Assembly: GCA_030427585.1 (NCBI GenBank)
Contig: JAUIBW010000020.1
Location: 1 to 64,000 of the forward strand
Source: Bacteroidia bacterium
Lineage (GTDB): Bacteria; Bacteroidota; Bacteroidia; Flavobacteriales; Flavobacteriaceae
Length of the DNA stretch: 64,000 nucleotides
Reading direction: 5' to 3'
This document shows positions 21,601 to 30,372 of this stretch, one piece after another. Both the position numbers and the translations under genes were made by a program. Under the pieces are notes generated by a model, which ran no database searches, was not told the DNA's origin, and saw only the letters and a program-made list of their open reading frames with translations. The stretch's first letter is position 1, and every line of letters starts with the position of its first letter.

Positions 21601-21636
21601 AAAAATCCCATTCTTAATTGGTAATGGGATTTTTTA
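21601..21636 (+). terminator. Rho-independent terminator of fabI
   Basis: AAAAATCCCATT (21601-21612) pairs perfectly with AATGGGATTTTT (21623-21634), ending in a run of T. It lies 36 bases after the fabI stop. Confidence 0.8.
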
Positions 21637-21647
21637 TTTAGACCACT

Positions 21648-21655
21648 TACCTTTG
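21648..21655 (+). promoter_or_regulatory. -7 element of the GT2-ybbR-coaE unit
   Basis: TACCTTTG matches TAnnTTTG exactly. It lies only 4 bases before the ATG at 21660, so the transcript would be leaderless or nearly so. The nearest TTG (21618-21620) is 27 bases upstream, longer than usual. Confidence 0.4.
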
Positions 21656-21659
21656 TAAT

Positions 21660-22664
21660 ATGGAAATATATTTCTCTTTTATTGTGCCAGTATATAATAG
21701 GCCAAATGAGATTAAAGAGCTGCTGGATAGTATGGTGGATATGCATTATGCCAAACCATATGAGATTGTAATTGTTGAAGATGGATCGTCTGATACATCA
21801 AAAGAGATTATAGCAACTTTTGCAGATAGGTTGTCTATAAGTTATTACCAAAAGCCAAATACTGGGCCGGGAGATTCTCGTAACTATGGTATGTGTAAGG
21901 CAAAAGGTAACTACTTTGTTATTCTCGATAGTGATGTGTTGTTACCAAAAGAGTATTTGTCTAAAGTAGAATGTTTTTTATCCAAAACTTTTGTACATTG
22001 TTACGGAGGCCCCGATGATGCTCATCAAAGTTTTTCTAACCTTCAGAAAGCAATAAGTTATAGTATGACTTCGTATTTAACTACTGGCGGAATTAGAGGA
22101 CGTAAAAATACATTGGGAAAATTTCAACCTCGTAGTTTTAATATGGGATTGTCAAAAGAAGCTTTTCAGGATTCGGGTGGTTTCGGAAATATACATCCCG
22201 GAGAAGACCCAGACCTTACCATAAGATTATGGAAATTAGGATATGACACTATATTAATTCCTGATGCCAAAGTGTTTCACAAAAGAAGAATTTCCTGGAA
22301 AAAATTTTATGTCCAGGTGAATAAGTTTGGGTTGGTACGACCTATTTTAAATCGATGGCATCCAGATACGTCCAAAATTACATATTGGTTCCCTACCTTA
22401 TTCTTGCTATATATTGTATTTTCTATAGTAACTGCACTTTTTGGATGGTGGTATTTTATTGCTATTTTAGGAATGTATCTAGGGATTATTTTTTTAGGTG
22501 CGACACTAGAATATAAGAATCTGTCTATAGGCGTACAATCTATTTTAGCAGTTTTGATACAATTTTATGGATACGGAAAAGGATTCTTAAAATCTTATTA
22601 TTATATTCATCTATTGAAAAAAGTACCTGAAAAACAATTTAAGAAATTGTTTTTTTCAAAGTAA
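21660..22664 (+). CDS. Family 2 glycosyltransferase with C-terminal membrane segments
   Basis: 334 residues. The GT-A fold starts with SFIVPVYNRPNEIKELLDSM, then VIVEDGSSDTSKE, GPGDSRNYGMCKAKG and the metal-binding LDSDV. PRSFNMGLSKEAFQDSGGF and HPGEDPDLTIRLWKLGY form the acceptor-side ED motif. Hydrophobic segments at about 240-300 anchor it in the inner membrane. It leads an apparent operon with a 5-base gap to the YbbR-like gene. The sugar and acceptor are unknown. Confidence 0.88.
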   Translation: MEIYFSFIVPVYNRPNEIKELLDSMVDMHYAKPYEIVIVEDGSSDTSKEIIATFADRLSISYYQKPNTGPGDSRNYGMCKAKGNYFVILDSDVLLPKEYLSKVECFLSKTFVHCYGGPDDAHQSFSNLQKAISYSMTSYLTTGGIRGRKNTLGKFQPRSFNMGLSKEAFQDSGGFGNIHPGEDPDLTIRLWKLGYDTILIPDAKVFHKRRISWKKFYVQVNKFGLVRPILNRWHPDTSKITYWFPTLFLLYIVFSIVTALFGWWYFIAILGMYLGIIFLGATLEYKNLSIGVQSILAVLIQFYGYGKGFLKSYYYIHLLKKVPEKQFKKLFFSK

Positions 22665-22669
22665 TTTGT

Positions 22670-23629
22670 ATGTCTGCTAGAAAAAAGAATAAATTTTCCT
22701 TGAAAAGGAATAATGTAAAAACCTTTTTGTTTTTTCTAATATTCACTTCGATCTTGTGGTTATTTATACAATTCTCTAAAAATTATACCCAAGAAGTAGA
22801 AGTAGCTATACAATATACTAATATACCACAAGACAAAATTTTTAATGAGCAGAGTGACCAAACATTAAGAATGGTCCTTAATGGAAATGGTTTTAGACTG
22901 ATGAATCATAATTGGAGCAGGCCAACATTACAATTTAATGTAGAAGATGCAGTTATCAATAGTGAAGATCAATATTATTTTCGTGTTGATAAAGAATCTT
23001 CGGTGTTAAAAAATAAATTAGAGTTTAAAGGAAGAGTTTTATCTGTACAAAAAGATACTATACGATTAAAATTAGATCATAATCTTGAGAAAAAAATCCC
23101 GGTTAAAATAGCCGATAAAATTCAGTATGCTATTGGATATGGTAGTGATAAAGGATTAGTAGTTTCACCTGATTCTATAACAATTAGTGGTCCTTCACAA
23201 ATTATAGATACGATACAATATATAACAACAGAAAATCTAAATTTAGAAGGGTTAAACGTTAACTATACTTCGAAATTAGATATAAATATTGAAGAACTAC
23301 CAACTACTGTTACTGTTACTCCTGCACAAGTAAAGGCTAACGTTTTGGTAAGCAAATTTACAGAGGGAGATCAAAAAATTCCTATAACATTAAATAATAT
23401 ACCAGAAGGTACAGAAATTAAGATTTTTCCTAAAGAAATTTCTGTAGTATACAGGGTAGGATTGGATAAGTATAATGAAATAAGCCCGAGAGATTTTATG
23501 GTAGTAGCTGATTATGCCAAAGCATCCGAAGAAAGTTTGTTTTTAACTTTAGAGTTGGTAGATAAACCTGATTATATTCATGATGTACGTTTACAGGTAA
23601 AACGAGTTCAATTTGTAGTTTTGAAATAA
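22670..23629 (+). CDS. YbbR-like domain protein (CdaR-like)
   Basis: 319 residues: a short basic cytoplasmic start, one membrane segment (about 19-37) and an extracytoplasmic part built from YbbR-like beta domains (EVEVAIQYTNIP; PVKIADKIQYAIGYG; VSPDSITISGP; KIPITLNNIPEGTEIKIFPKEISVVYRV). In Firmicutes such proteins (CdaR) regulate the diadenylate cyclase CdaA, but no cdaA is nearby here. Location just upstream of coaE (8 bases) is conserved in Bacteroidota. Confidence 0.82.
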   Translation: MSARKKNKFSLKRNNVKTFLFFLIFTSILWLFIQFSKNYTQEVEVAIQYTNIPQDKIFNEQSDQTLRMVLNGNGFRLMNHNWSRPTLQFNVEDAVINSEDQYYFRVDKESSVLKNKLEFKGRVLSVQKDTIRLKLDHNLEKKIPVKIADKIQYAIGYGSDKGLVVSPDSITISGPSQIIDTIQYITTENLNLEGLNVNYTSKLDINIEELPTTVTVTPAQVKANVLVSKFTEGDQKIPITLNNIPEGTEIKIFPKEISVVYRVGLDKYNEISPRDFMVVADYAKASEESLFLTLELVDKPDYIHDVRLQVKRVQFVVLK

Positions 23630-23637
23630 GTTAGAGT

Positions 23638-24216
23638 ATGAAAGTAGTGGGGCTAACAGGTGGTATAGGTAGTGGGAAATCTACAGTAGCTAAAATGTTT
23701 GAAGAATTAGGGGTTGCGGTTTATATAGCCGATACTGAGGCTAAAAGACTTATGAATGAGGATGAATCGGTACAAAAGCAAATTATCGCATTACTGGGAA
23801 ATGATTCTTATATAAATGGAAAATTAAACAGACCATATATAGCAAACGTAGTATTTAATGACTCCTCAAAATTACTTCAGTTAAATGCAATTGTTCACCC
23901 CGCTGTGGCAAATCATTTTGACTGTTGGAAACGTAAACAAAAAGGAAATTATGTAATAAAAGAAACGGCTATACTTTTTGAAAATGAAGGTCATAAACAA
24001 TGTGATTATACGATTCTTGTGTCAGCACCTATAGAAATAAGAATTCAACGAGTCCTAAAAAGAGACAAAACTACCAGAGAAGATATCCTTTCTAGGATGA
24101 ATAATCAGTGGGAAGATACTCGAAAAATTCCATTAGCCGATTTTGTAATATATAATGAAAATATAAAAGATACTGAAAATCAGGTGTGTGTGATTCATGA
24201 GGCAATATCTTTATAA
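23638..24216 (+). CDS. coaE: Dephospho-CoA kinase CoaE
   Basis: Phosphorylates the 3'-hydroxyl of dephospho-CoA, the final step of CoA synthesis. P-loop GGIGSGKST at about residues 8-16, followed by DTEAKRLM and LNAIVHPAV. At 192 residues it has normal length. It is preceded by the YbbR-like gene by 8 bases and followed after 84 bases by the RprX-like kinase. Confidence 0.95.
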   Translation: MKVVGLTGGIGSGKSTVAKMFEELGVAVYIADTEAKRLMNEDESVQKQIIALLGNDSYINGKLNRPYIANVVFNDSSKLLQLNAIVHPAVANHFDCWKRKQKGNYVIKETAILFENEGHKQCDYTILVSAPIEIRIQRVLKRDKTTREDILSRMNNQWEDTRKIPLADFVIYNENIKDTENQVCVIHEAISL

Positions 24217-24288
24217 AATGTTTGTAATCCGAATCTTTCATTTTGTTAACATTTGGTTAAACCCTAAAGTAGCTAAATGTTAAAGTCT

Positions 24289-24296
24289 TACTTTTG
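24289..24296 (+). promoter_or_regulatory. -7 element upstream of the RprX-like kinase
   Basis: TACTTTTG, an exact TAnnTTTG match, ends 4 bases before the ATG at 24301. No clear -33 box is seen at the usual distance. Confidence 0.35.
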
Positions 24297-24300
24297 AGTT

Positions 24301-25866
24301 ATGAATAAAAGGTTATTCGTGTTGCTGATAATCCTGATGAGTTTATCGTTAATTGGGATTATTTTTGTTCAGGGATATTGGATTAACAACACTGTAGAGA
24401 ATAATGAAGAACAGTTTTCTTTTAATGCAAAACAAATACTTATATCTGTATCTAATAGAATTCAATACAGAGAGTTTGAAGAGATGTTTTTTCCATTACA
24501 AGAGATTCTGGATAGCATAGAAGAACCTGATGATAAAACTATACGTCAGCTTCTAAATATTAGTATTGATAATACGACAAAGTCGTTTACGCATACAGAT
24601 GGTATTTTAGAAGAAGACTATAAGTTGTTTTCGTCTTTTATAAATTTAAATATTGATACGGTTCGGTTAAAGAATATTCTAAACCGTAATGCCGATGCTG
24701 CTACACAAAATGATAAAAGTGATTTTGTAAAGCAAAATTCTAAATCCAAACTAGAGAGAATACGTGGATTGACAGATCTCCAGAGAATGGATTATGAAAT
24801 AGTAATAGGAGAAATTGCCAGTTTTATACCAATACATAGAAGAGTTCAAAAAGGAGAAATAGATTACCTGTTAAGAAAAGAACTGGAAGAGAGAGATATA
24901 AAAGTAGACTTTGAATATGCTATTTATAGTAATGCATTAGCAACCAAAGTACGTTCTGATGATTTTAGTTTAGATTATCCAACAACATATGCGATACCAC
25001 TTTTTGTAAATGATGAAGGCGTAAGTGAGTATCAGCTATATGTAAATTTTACTGGAAAAAAACAATATGTACTTTCTTCTATCAAGGGAATGGCCATATT
25101 ATCTATAATATTTACGTTAATTATTGTAGTTGCATATTCCAGTGCTTTATCACAATTGATGCAGCAACGACAGATATCGCAGATTAAAACAGATTTTATT
25201 AATAATATGACGCATGAGCTTAAGACTCCTATTGCTACTATTAATTTAGCATTAGATGCTATAAAGAATCCAAAAATAGGAGAGGACCCTGAGAAAGTCC
25301 AGCGTTATATGAGTATGATACGTGAAGAGAATAAAAGAATGCATGCCCAGGTAGAAAATGTGTTAAGGATATCTCAGTTAGAGAAAAATGAACTTAACAT
25401 TAAAAAAGAAAGACAAGAGCTACATGATATTATTGAAGATGCAATTACTCATGTGTCTCTACTTGTAGAAAATAGAGAAGGGTATGTGAAAATGCATTTA
25501 GGAGCACTTAAAACAACAGTATTAGCTAATGATAGTCATCTAACTAATGTAATTGTGAATATTCTGGATAATGCAATAAAATATTCAGAAAATGAGCCTA
25601 AAATAGATGTGTATACAGAAAATGTAAAAAATAGTATTGTTCTTAAAGTTCGTGATCAAGGAATTGGAATGAGTAAAGTAGCACAGAAAAAGATTTTTGA
25701 AAAGTTCTTTAGAGAACATACTGGAGATCTTCATAATGTAAAAGGACACGGATTAGGACTAACATATGTGAAGAGAATTATAGATGATCATCATGGTCAG
25801 ATATGGGTGGAGAGTGAAAGGGGAAAAGGCTCCACATTTATAATTAAATTACCGTTAATATCTTAA
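24301..25866 (+). CDS. rprX: RprX-like membrane sensor histidine kinase
   Basis: 521 residues with TM1 at about 6-28, a periplasmic sensor of about 235 residues and TM2 at about 264-284. There is no recognisable HAMP domain. The phosphoacceptor is His305 in NNMTHELKTPIAT; the ATPase domain has N-box NVIVNILDNAIKYS, G1 DQGIGM, F-box FEKFFREHTGD and G2 GHGLGLTYVK. It lies 3 bases from its response regulator, so the two form a pair. The resemblance is to Bacteroides RprX; the signal is unknown. Confidence 0.9.
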   Translation: MNKRLFVLLIILMSLSLIGIIFVQGYWINNTVENNEEQFSFNAKQILISVSNRIQYREFEEMFFPLQEILDSIEEPDDKTIRQLLNISIDNTTKSFTHTDGILEEDYKLFSSFINLNIDTVRLKNILNRNADAATQNDKSDFVKQNSKSKLERIRGLTDLQRMDYEIVIGEIASFIPIHRRVQKGEIDYLLRKELEERDIKVDFEYAIYSNALATKVRSDDFSLDYPTTYAIPLFVNDEGVSEYQLYVNFTGKKQYVLSSIKGMAILSIIFTLIIVVAYSSALSQLMQQRQISQIKTDFINNMTHELKTPIATINLALDAIKNPKIGEDPEKVQRYMSMIREENKRMHAQVENVLRISQLEKNELNIKKERQELHDIIEDAITHVSLLVENREGYVKMHLGALKTTVLANDSHLTNVIVNILDNAIKYSENEPKIDVYTENVKNSIVLKVRDQGIGMSKVAQKKIFEKFFREHTGDLHNVKGHGLGLTYVKRIIDDHHGQIWVESERGKGSTFIIKLPLIS

Positions 25867-25869
25867 AAT

Positions 25870-26583
25870 ATGGAAACAGAAAACAAAAAGATTTTGCTTG
25901 TAGAAGATGATCCAAACTTTGGAACAGTATTAAAGGATTATCTAGTAATGAACGATTATGATGTTGTGCATGCTAAAAATGGTATGGAAGGCTTCGAAAA
26001 ATTCAAAAAGGATGATTATGATATGTGTATTCTTGATGTCATGATGCCTTATAAAGATGGATTTACATTAGCAAAGGAGATAAGAGAAAAAAATGAAGAA
26101 ATACCAATCATCTTTTTAACTGCAAAAGCAATGAAAGAAGATGTGTTGAAAGGATACAAAGTAGGAGCAGATGATTACCTTAATAAACCTTTTGATAGCG
26201 AAGTGTTATTAATGAAAATACAAGCTATTATGCAGCGTAAAAGCACAGAGTCTGTTGCCGATAGTAAACAGTTCGAGTTTAACGTTGGAGGCTTTCATCT
26301 TAATTCGAAACTTCGTTTTTTAACGTTTAAAGAAGAAGATCCTATTAAACTTTCTCCAAAAGAAAATGAATTACTTCGCTTACTAGCGTTACATCTTAAT
26401 GATTTAATGCCTAGAGAATTAGCTTTAACAAAAATATGGAGAGATGATAATTATTTTACCTCTCGTAGTATGGATGTATATATAGCCAAACTTAGAAAAT
26501 ACTTAAAGAAAGACGAAAATGTCGAAATTCTTAATATTCACGGAGAAGGATTTAGACTAGTTGTAAGAAACGAAGAATCGTAG
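25870..26583 (+). CDS. rprY: RprY-like OmpR-family response regulator
   Basis: 237 residues. The receiver domain has acidic LVEDD (10-14), phosphoacceptor Asp56 in CILDVMMP, FLTAK and KPFD. A winged-helix DNA-binding domain follows (about 140-235; KLSPKENELLRLLALH, then RSMDVYIAKLRKYLKKD). It is the cognate partner of the kinase just upstream. A hairpin terminator lies about 30 bases after the stop. Confidence 0.92.
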   Translation: METENKKILLVEDDPNFGTVLKDYLVMNDYDVVHAKNGMEGFEKFKKDDYDMCILDVMMPYKDGFTLAKEIREKNEEIPIIFLTAKAMKEDVLKGYKVGADDYLNKPFDSEVLLMKIQAIMQRKSTESVADSKQFEFNVGGFHLNSKLRFLTFKEEDPIKLSPKENELLRLLALHLNDLMPRELALTKIWRDDNYFTSRSMDVYIAKLRKYLKKDENVEILNIHGEGFRLVVRNEES

Positions 26584-26612
26584 GAATAGTAACGGTAACT
26601 AACTTCTAAAAG

Positions 26613-26649
26613 TTCACTATGTGTAATGTATCATAGTGAGCTTTTTTTT
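26613..26649 (+). terminator. Terminator of the coaE-rprXY unit
   Basis: TCACTATG (26613-26620) pairs with CATAGTGA (26631-26638), then CTTTTTTTT. The 3' arm coincides with the last codons and the stop of miaA on the other strand. Confidence 0.75.
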
Positions 26650-27536
26650 ATGTGCGTTATAATAGATTCAATATTTTCTTTGTAGTCATACCAATTAATT
26701 TCTAAATCTTTTTTAAACCAGGTAAGTTGTCTTTTGGCAAAACGTCTGGTATTTTTTTTGATTTCAGAAAGAGCAAAATCCAAACCCCATTCTTCATCCA
26801 GATATTTAAATATTTCTTTATATCCAACAGTATTTAATGCATTTAATGATTTATACGGATAAAGGCTTTTTACTTCATCTAGTAAACCCATTTCAACCAT
26901 TAGTTCTACACGTTGGTTTATTCTGTCATAAATAGTTTGTCTTTCTGCAGTAATTCCAATTTTAATTGTATTAAAAGGTCGTTTCTTTCGTGGTTTAGTA
27001 AGAAACGATGAATAAGGTTCTCTGCTACCAATACATACTTCTAGAGCTCTCATAACTCTATGCGTATTGTTTAGATCTACCTTCTCATAATACAATGGAT
27101 CCAAAACTTTTAGTTGTTGCTGCAAATTTTCGATTCCTTTGTTGTTATATTCTTTTTGAAGTTCTTGTCTAATCTTTATATCTATTACAGGAAAAAGATC
27201 CAATCCTTTGGTTACTGCATCGATATAAAGCCCAGAGCCTCCAATAAGAATAGCATAATCATTATCTTTGAATAATTCACTAAGTTTATCTAAAGCATCT
27301 TTTTCAAAATCACCTACGCTATATTCATTTTTGATACTTATGTGTTGAATAAAATGATGTTTAGCTTGTTTTAATTCATCAAGAGAAGGAGCTGCAGTAC
27401 CAATACTCATTTCTTTATAAAACTGCCTGCTATCTGCAGAGATAATTTCACAATTAAAATGTCTTGCAAGCGCAATACTTAAACTGGTTTTACCTATAGC
27501 TGTCGGGCCAACAACTACAATTAGATTTTTATTCAT
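26631..27536 (-). CDS. miaA: tRNA dimethylallyltransferase MiaA
   Basis: Transfers an isopentenyl group from dimethylallyl diphosphate to A37 of tRNAs reading UNN codons. 301 residues from ATG 27536, which places the P-loop GPTAIGKT at 10-17 as in the family. The longer upstream reading is discarded because it would overlap the channel gene further. Other motifs are SADSRQFYKEMSIGTAAP and GGSGLYIDAV, with the C-terminal NTRRFAKRQLTWFKKD. It overlaps the stop of the K+ channel gene by 8 bases. Confidence 0.95.
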   Translation of the reverse strand: MNKNLIVVVGPTAIGKTSLSIALARHFNCEIISADSRQFYKEMSIGTAAPSLDELKQAKHHFIQHISIKNEYSVGDFEKDALDKLSELFKDNDYAILIGGSGLYIDAVTKGLDLFPVIDIKIRQELQKEYNNKGIENLQQQLKVLDPLYYEKVDLNNTHRVMRALEVCIGSREPYSSFLTKPRKKRPFNTIKIGITAERQTIYDRINQRVELMVEMGLLDEVKSLYPYKSLNALNTVGYKEIFKYLDEEWGLDFALSEIKKNTRRFAKRQLTWFKKDLEINWYDYKENIESIITHIKKSSL

Positions 27537-28368
27537 GGTCATGGTGTAAGTCTTCTCCGCATTTATGGCAGAATTTAGCATTATCGCGATGCTCATTCTC
27601 ACTACAGTGACTGCAGGATTGGGTGTTTAGATGTACTTTACTAGCTTGATGATGTGTGTATTCGGCACTTACAATACCTGTAGGAACAGCAATAATACCA
27701 TAACCCATAATCATAATAATGGCTGCAAGAAATTGCCCTAGCGGAGTAACAGGAGCAATATCACCATAACCAACAGTTGTTAGTGTAACAATACACCAAT
27801 ATACACTTATGGGGATACTTTTAAAACCACTTTCTTCTCCTTCTATAATATACATTACCGTACCCATAATTATACATAATACTAATACAGCAAATAGAAA
27901 TACCAGTATTTTGGCTCTACTATCTTTTATGGCTTTTGCTAATCTGTTAGATTCACCAATATACCTCGAGATTTTTAAAATTCTAAAAACCCGAAGTAAC
28001 CTTAATGCCCTAACCGCTAATAACGCACTAGTCCCTGTTATAAAAAATGATAGGTATAGTGGTAAAGTAGATAAAAGGTCTATAATCCCATAAAAACTAA
28101 AAATATAGGAGACTGGTTTTTTTATAGAAATAATACGGGCAATATATTCAAAAGTAAAGAATATAGTGATGATCCATTCCGCATAATACAAAAACGTATA
28201 GGTTTCATCAGAAAGTCCTTTTACACTTTCGAGCATTACAAATATGATGCTCAATACTATTAAGATAAGTAGAGTTACATCAAATATTTTTCCTATAGGA
28301 GTATCGGCTTCATAAATGATGTCGTGCAGTTGATTTTTCCAGTTCTTATGAGATGAATTATTGTCCAA
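27529..28368 (-). CDS. Voltage-gated-type (Kv-like) K+ channel with C-terminal zinc ribbon
   Basis: 279 residues, six membrane segments. S4 carries a basic residue at every third position (Arg120, 123, 126, 129, Lys132, Arg135), a full voltage-sensor pattern. The selectivity filter is TVGYGD (198-203), followed by S6. After the channel comes a short tail with a CxxC...CxxC zinc-ribbon (Cys252, 255, 267, 270) and a His/Asp-rich end (HHDHE). The tail is cytoplasmic by topology and could sense or bind a metal. Ends within miaA by 8 bases. Confidence 0.92.
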   Translation of the reverse strand: MDNNSSHKNWKNQLHDIIYEADTPIGKIFDVTLLILIVLSIIFVMLESVKGLSDETYTFLYYAEWIITIFFTFEYIARIISIKKPVSYIFSFYGIIDLLSTLPLYLSFFITGTSALLAVRALRLLRVFRILKISRYIGESNRLAKAIKDSRAKILVFLFAVLVLCIIMGTVMYIIEGEESGFKSIPISVYWCIVTLTTVGYGDIAPVTPLGQFLAAIIMIMGYGIIAVPTGIVSAEYTHHQASKVHLNTQSCSHCSENEHRDNAKFCHKCGEDLHHDHE

Positions 28369-28401
28369 ATTTCTTGATTTTGAATAAAAGTACTAAAAAA
28401 A

Positions 28402-30372
28402 CTAATGCACCCTTCTAACGGCTATAAGAGTATCATTTTCTATTTCGATAATAAGATTAAAAAAATCTTTAAGCGTTTTATAATATTCTACAGGGTAATA
28501 TGAAGAATTAAATGTTATTCTATGAGTAATAATTAATTGTTTTTCATTTTTCTGAAAATTGACACCTACCTGACCTAGATGATTAGGAATGGTATACAAA
28601 GAGTTTTTGGGGATATCAACAAATTCGTAATCCTTGGGTAACTCGATAGAAACTAGGTATGTATACGAATCTGGATAGCCAAAATCAACAGGATATGTTC
28701 TTTGATTAAGTTTGAAAGGAGTATCTTTAAAAAAAGGTAGGGTAAATGGTTTTATGTAAATCGTGTTGTCTATTGTTTCAGTATTTCTTGTAAATTGAAA
28801 CTCTTCTTCAAATGGTTTTTCGTAATTCTTCTCATCTTTAATACTAATGTTGGTTATTTTTACTTCTGGATTTTTCTTTTTCCTTACGTCTAAATAACTT
28901 TGTTTGTTTACCTGATCCAGTTCTTTTCTCTTGTAGTATCCATGGTAACCAGCGAAAACGTGTTTTGCTTTACCGTCTAATTCTAGTTCTTCGTTTAGTT
29001 GCAGTTCTTCTTTATAAAAAATTAAAGAACGTTGTATAGGCTTTATATCTATCCATGAACTACCATTTTTAAAATCTAATAATCTGCCGTGTAGGTTTAA
29101 GCATCTAAAAGGTACTTCTCCGAATGCTAAATTATTTTCTGTAGCATCTAGAAGGAATGTTTCATCTTCGATGGTTAATTGTGTAATTAAGTAATTAAAA
29201 TCAGAGATTACAGGATGTATGGTTGTAGCGTAGCCATTATTCCTTGTGGATAGTAATACAGGGTAAACTTCAAATTGTTGTTGTTTTAGGGTGTTATGTA
29301 ATAAGATATTTATACCAGAAACATTACCCGATTTAGAGTTAATTACTTCAGAAATAGAAGTACCTTTAAAAATGTCGTTCTTTTTGTTCCATTTATAATG
29401 ATCAGCAATATAACGATATATTGCTTTTGCCTTGATCACGTCATTTGGCATTGATTGTATAGTATTGGGAAGAATGTTTTTGGTGATTCCTGTTTTTTTG
29501 AGTTGCACCCCAATGGCTATTTCTTTTTTTAATTTAAGATCAACATTTTTCCAGGTTTCGGTATATTTGGTATTAACTCCATCAAATCCTTTAAATTCCT
29601 TTAATTCATACTCAATACGAGAGAAATAATTACTCTTTGCCGTCATGTATTTTTCTTCTTTGAAAGCAGGGATATCTTTCATGATGTATGTGTTATGAGA
29701 ACAATCGGCAGATCCTAAACCTGATGCTTGAAGACAATTTTTTTTAATAGTAGATTCACTAGTATTTAGCTTTAGGGTCCCTATGAGTTTTATGTTGTAA
29801 ACATAATTTCCAGGTAGATCAGCTATAAACTCACTATGCATTTTTGGTATGTCATCCTGAAAGTCCCATCCATTAAAATTATACATAAAGGGGGATTCTA
29901 CCTGGTATTTATAAGTAAGTACAGATCCTGGCTTCACATTAGAGAATGTAAATTTTACAGAAGTGAAGTTTTGATCATGTTTTTCATAATAAATTTGGTC
30001 TTTTTCTACTTTGGTCTTAATAACTTTACCTTGTTCGAGATTATAAGTATATGCTACCAGGTTATTGAAAGATTCTTTATTCCTTTTATTTCTGTATAAA
30101 AGAACTTTTACCGTGGCATAATCAAACCCTTGCTCGTTTAATATTTTGACTTTTGCTTCATAATCTGTTAACAAATTATAACCACCACCATTTTCAACTC
30201 TACTAAAGCCTTTTTCATAGATAAAAAAAGCATTAGCAGTACTGTCGTTTTTATATATTGTACTTTGTAAATCAATTATGCTTACAACCATATTTTTATC
30301 ATTGTAAGCTTCTTGAGCACTTATTAGAAAAGAGAAGGTGGTTAGGAATATAAGGAATAGAGTTCTATACAT
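28402..30372 (-). CDS. DUF3857/transglutaminase-like secreted protein
   Basis: 656 residues with a signal peptide (about 1-19, ending ISAQ). The N-terminal half is DUF3857-like (NEQGFDYATVKVLLYRNKRN, FTFSNVKPGSVLTYKYQVESPF). A transglutaminase-like region follows (KAKAIYRYIADHYKWN, then ISEVINSKSGNVSGINILLHNTLKQQ). The Cys usually found after the GNV-type motif is not obvious here (SGNVSGIN has Ser), so the domain may be inactive. The C-terminus is beta-rich. Overlaps the exonuclease/GIY-YIG gene by 8 bases. Function unknown. Confidence 0.8.
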   Translation of the reverse strand: MYRTLFLIFLTTFSFLISAQEAYNDKNMVVSIIDLQSTIYKNDSTANAFFIYEKGFSRVENGGGYNLLTDYEAKVKILNEQGFDYATVKVLLYRNKRNKESFNNLVAYTYNLEQGKVIKTKVEKDQIYYEKHDQNFTSVKFTFSNVKPGSVLTYKYQVESPFMYNFNGWDFQDDIPKMHSEFIADLPGNYVYNIKLIGTLKLNTSESTIKKNCLQASGLGSADCSHNTYIMKDIPAFKEEKYMTAKSNYFSRIEYELKEFKGFDGVNTKYTETWKNVDLKLKKEIAIGVQLKKTGITKNILPNTIQSMPNDVIKAKAIYRYIADHYKWNKKNDIFKGTSISEVINSKSGNVSGINILLHNTLKQQQFEVYPVLLSTRNNGYATTIHPVISDFNYLITQLTIEDETFLLDATENNLAFGEVPFRCLNLHGRLLDFKNGSSWIDIKPIQRSLIFYKEELQLNEELELDGKAKHVFAGYHGYYKRKELDQVNKQSYLDVRKKKNPEVKITNISIKDEKNYEKPFEEEFQFTRNTETIDNTIYIKPFTLPFFKDTPFKLNQRTYPVDFGYPDSYTYLVSIELPKDYEFVDIPKNSLYTIPNHLGQVGVNFQKNEKQLIITHRITFNSSYYPVEYYKTLKDFFNLIIEIENDTLIAVRRVH

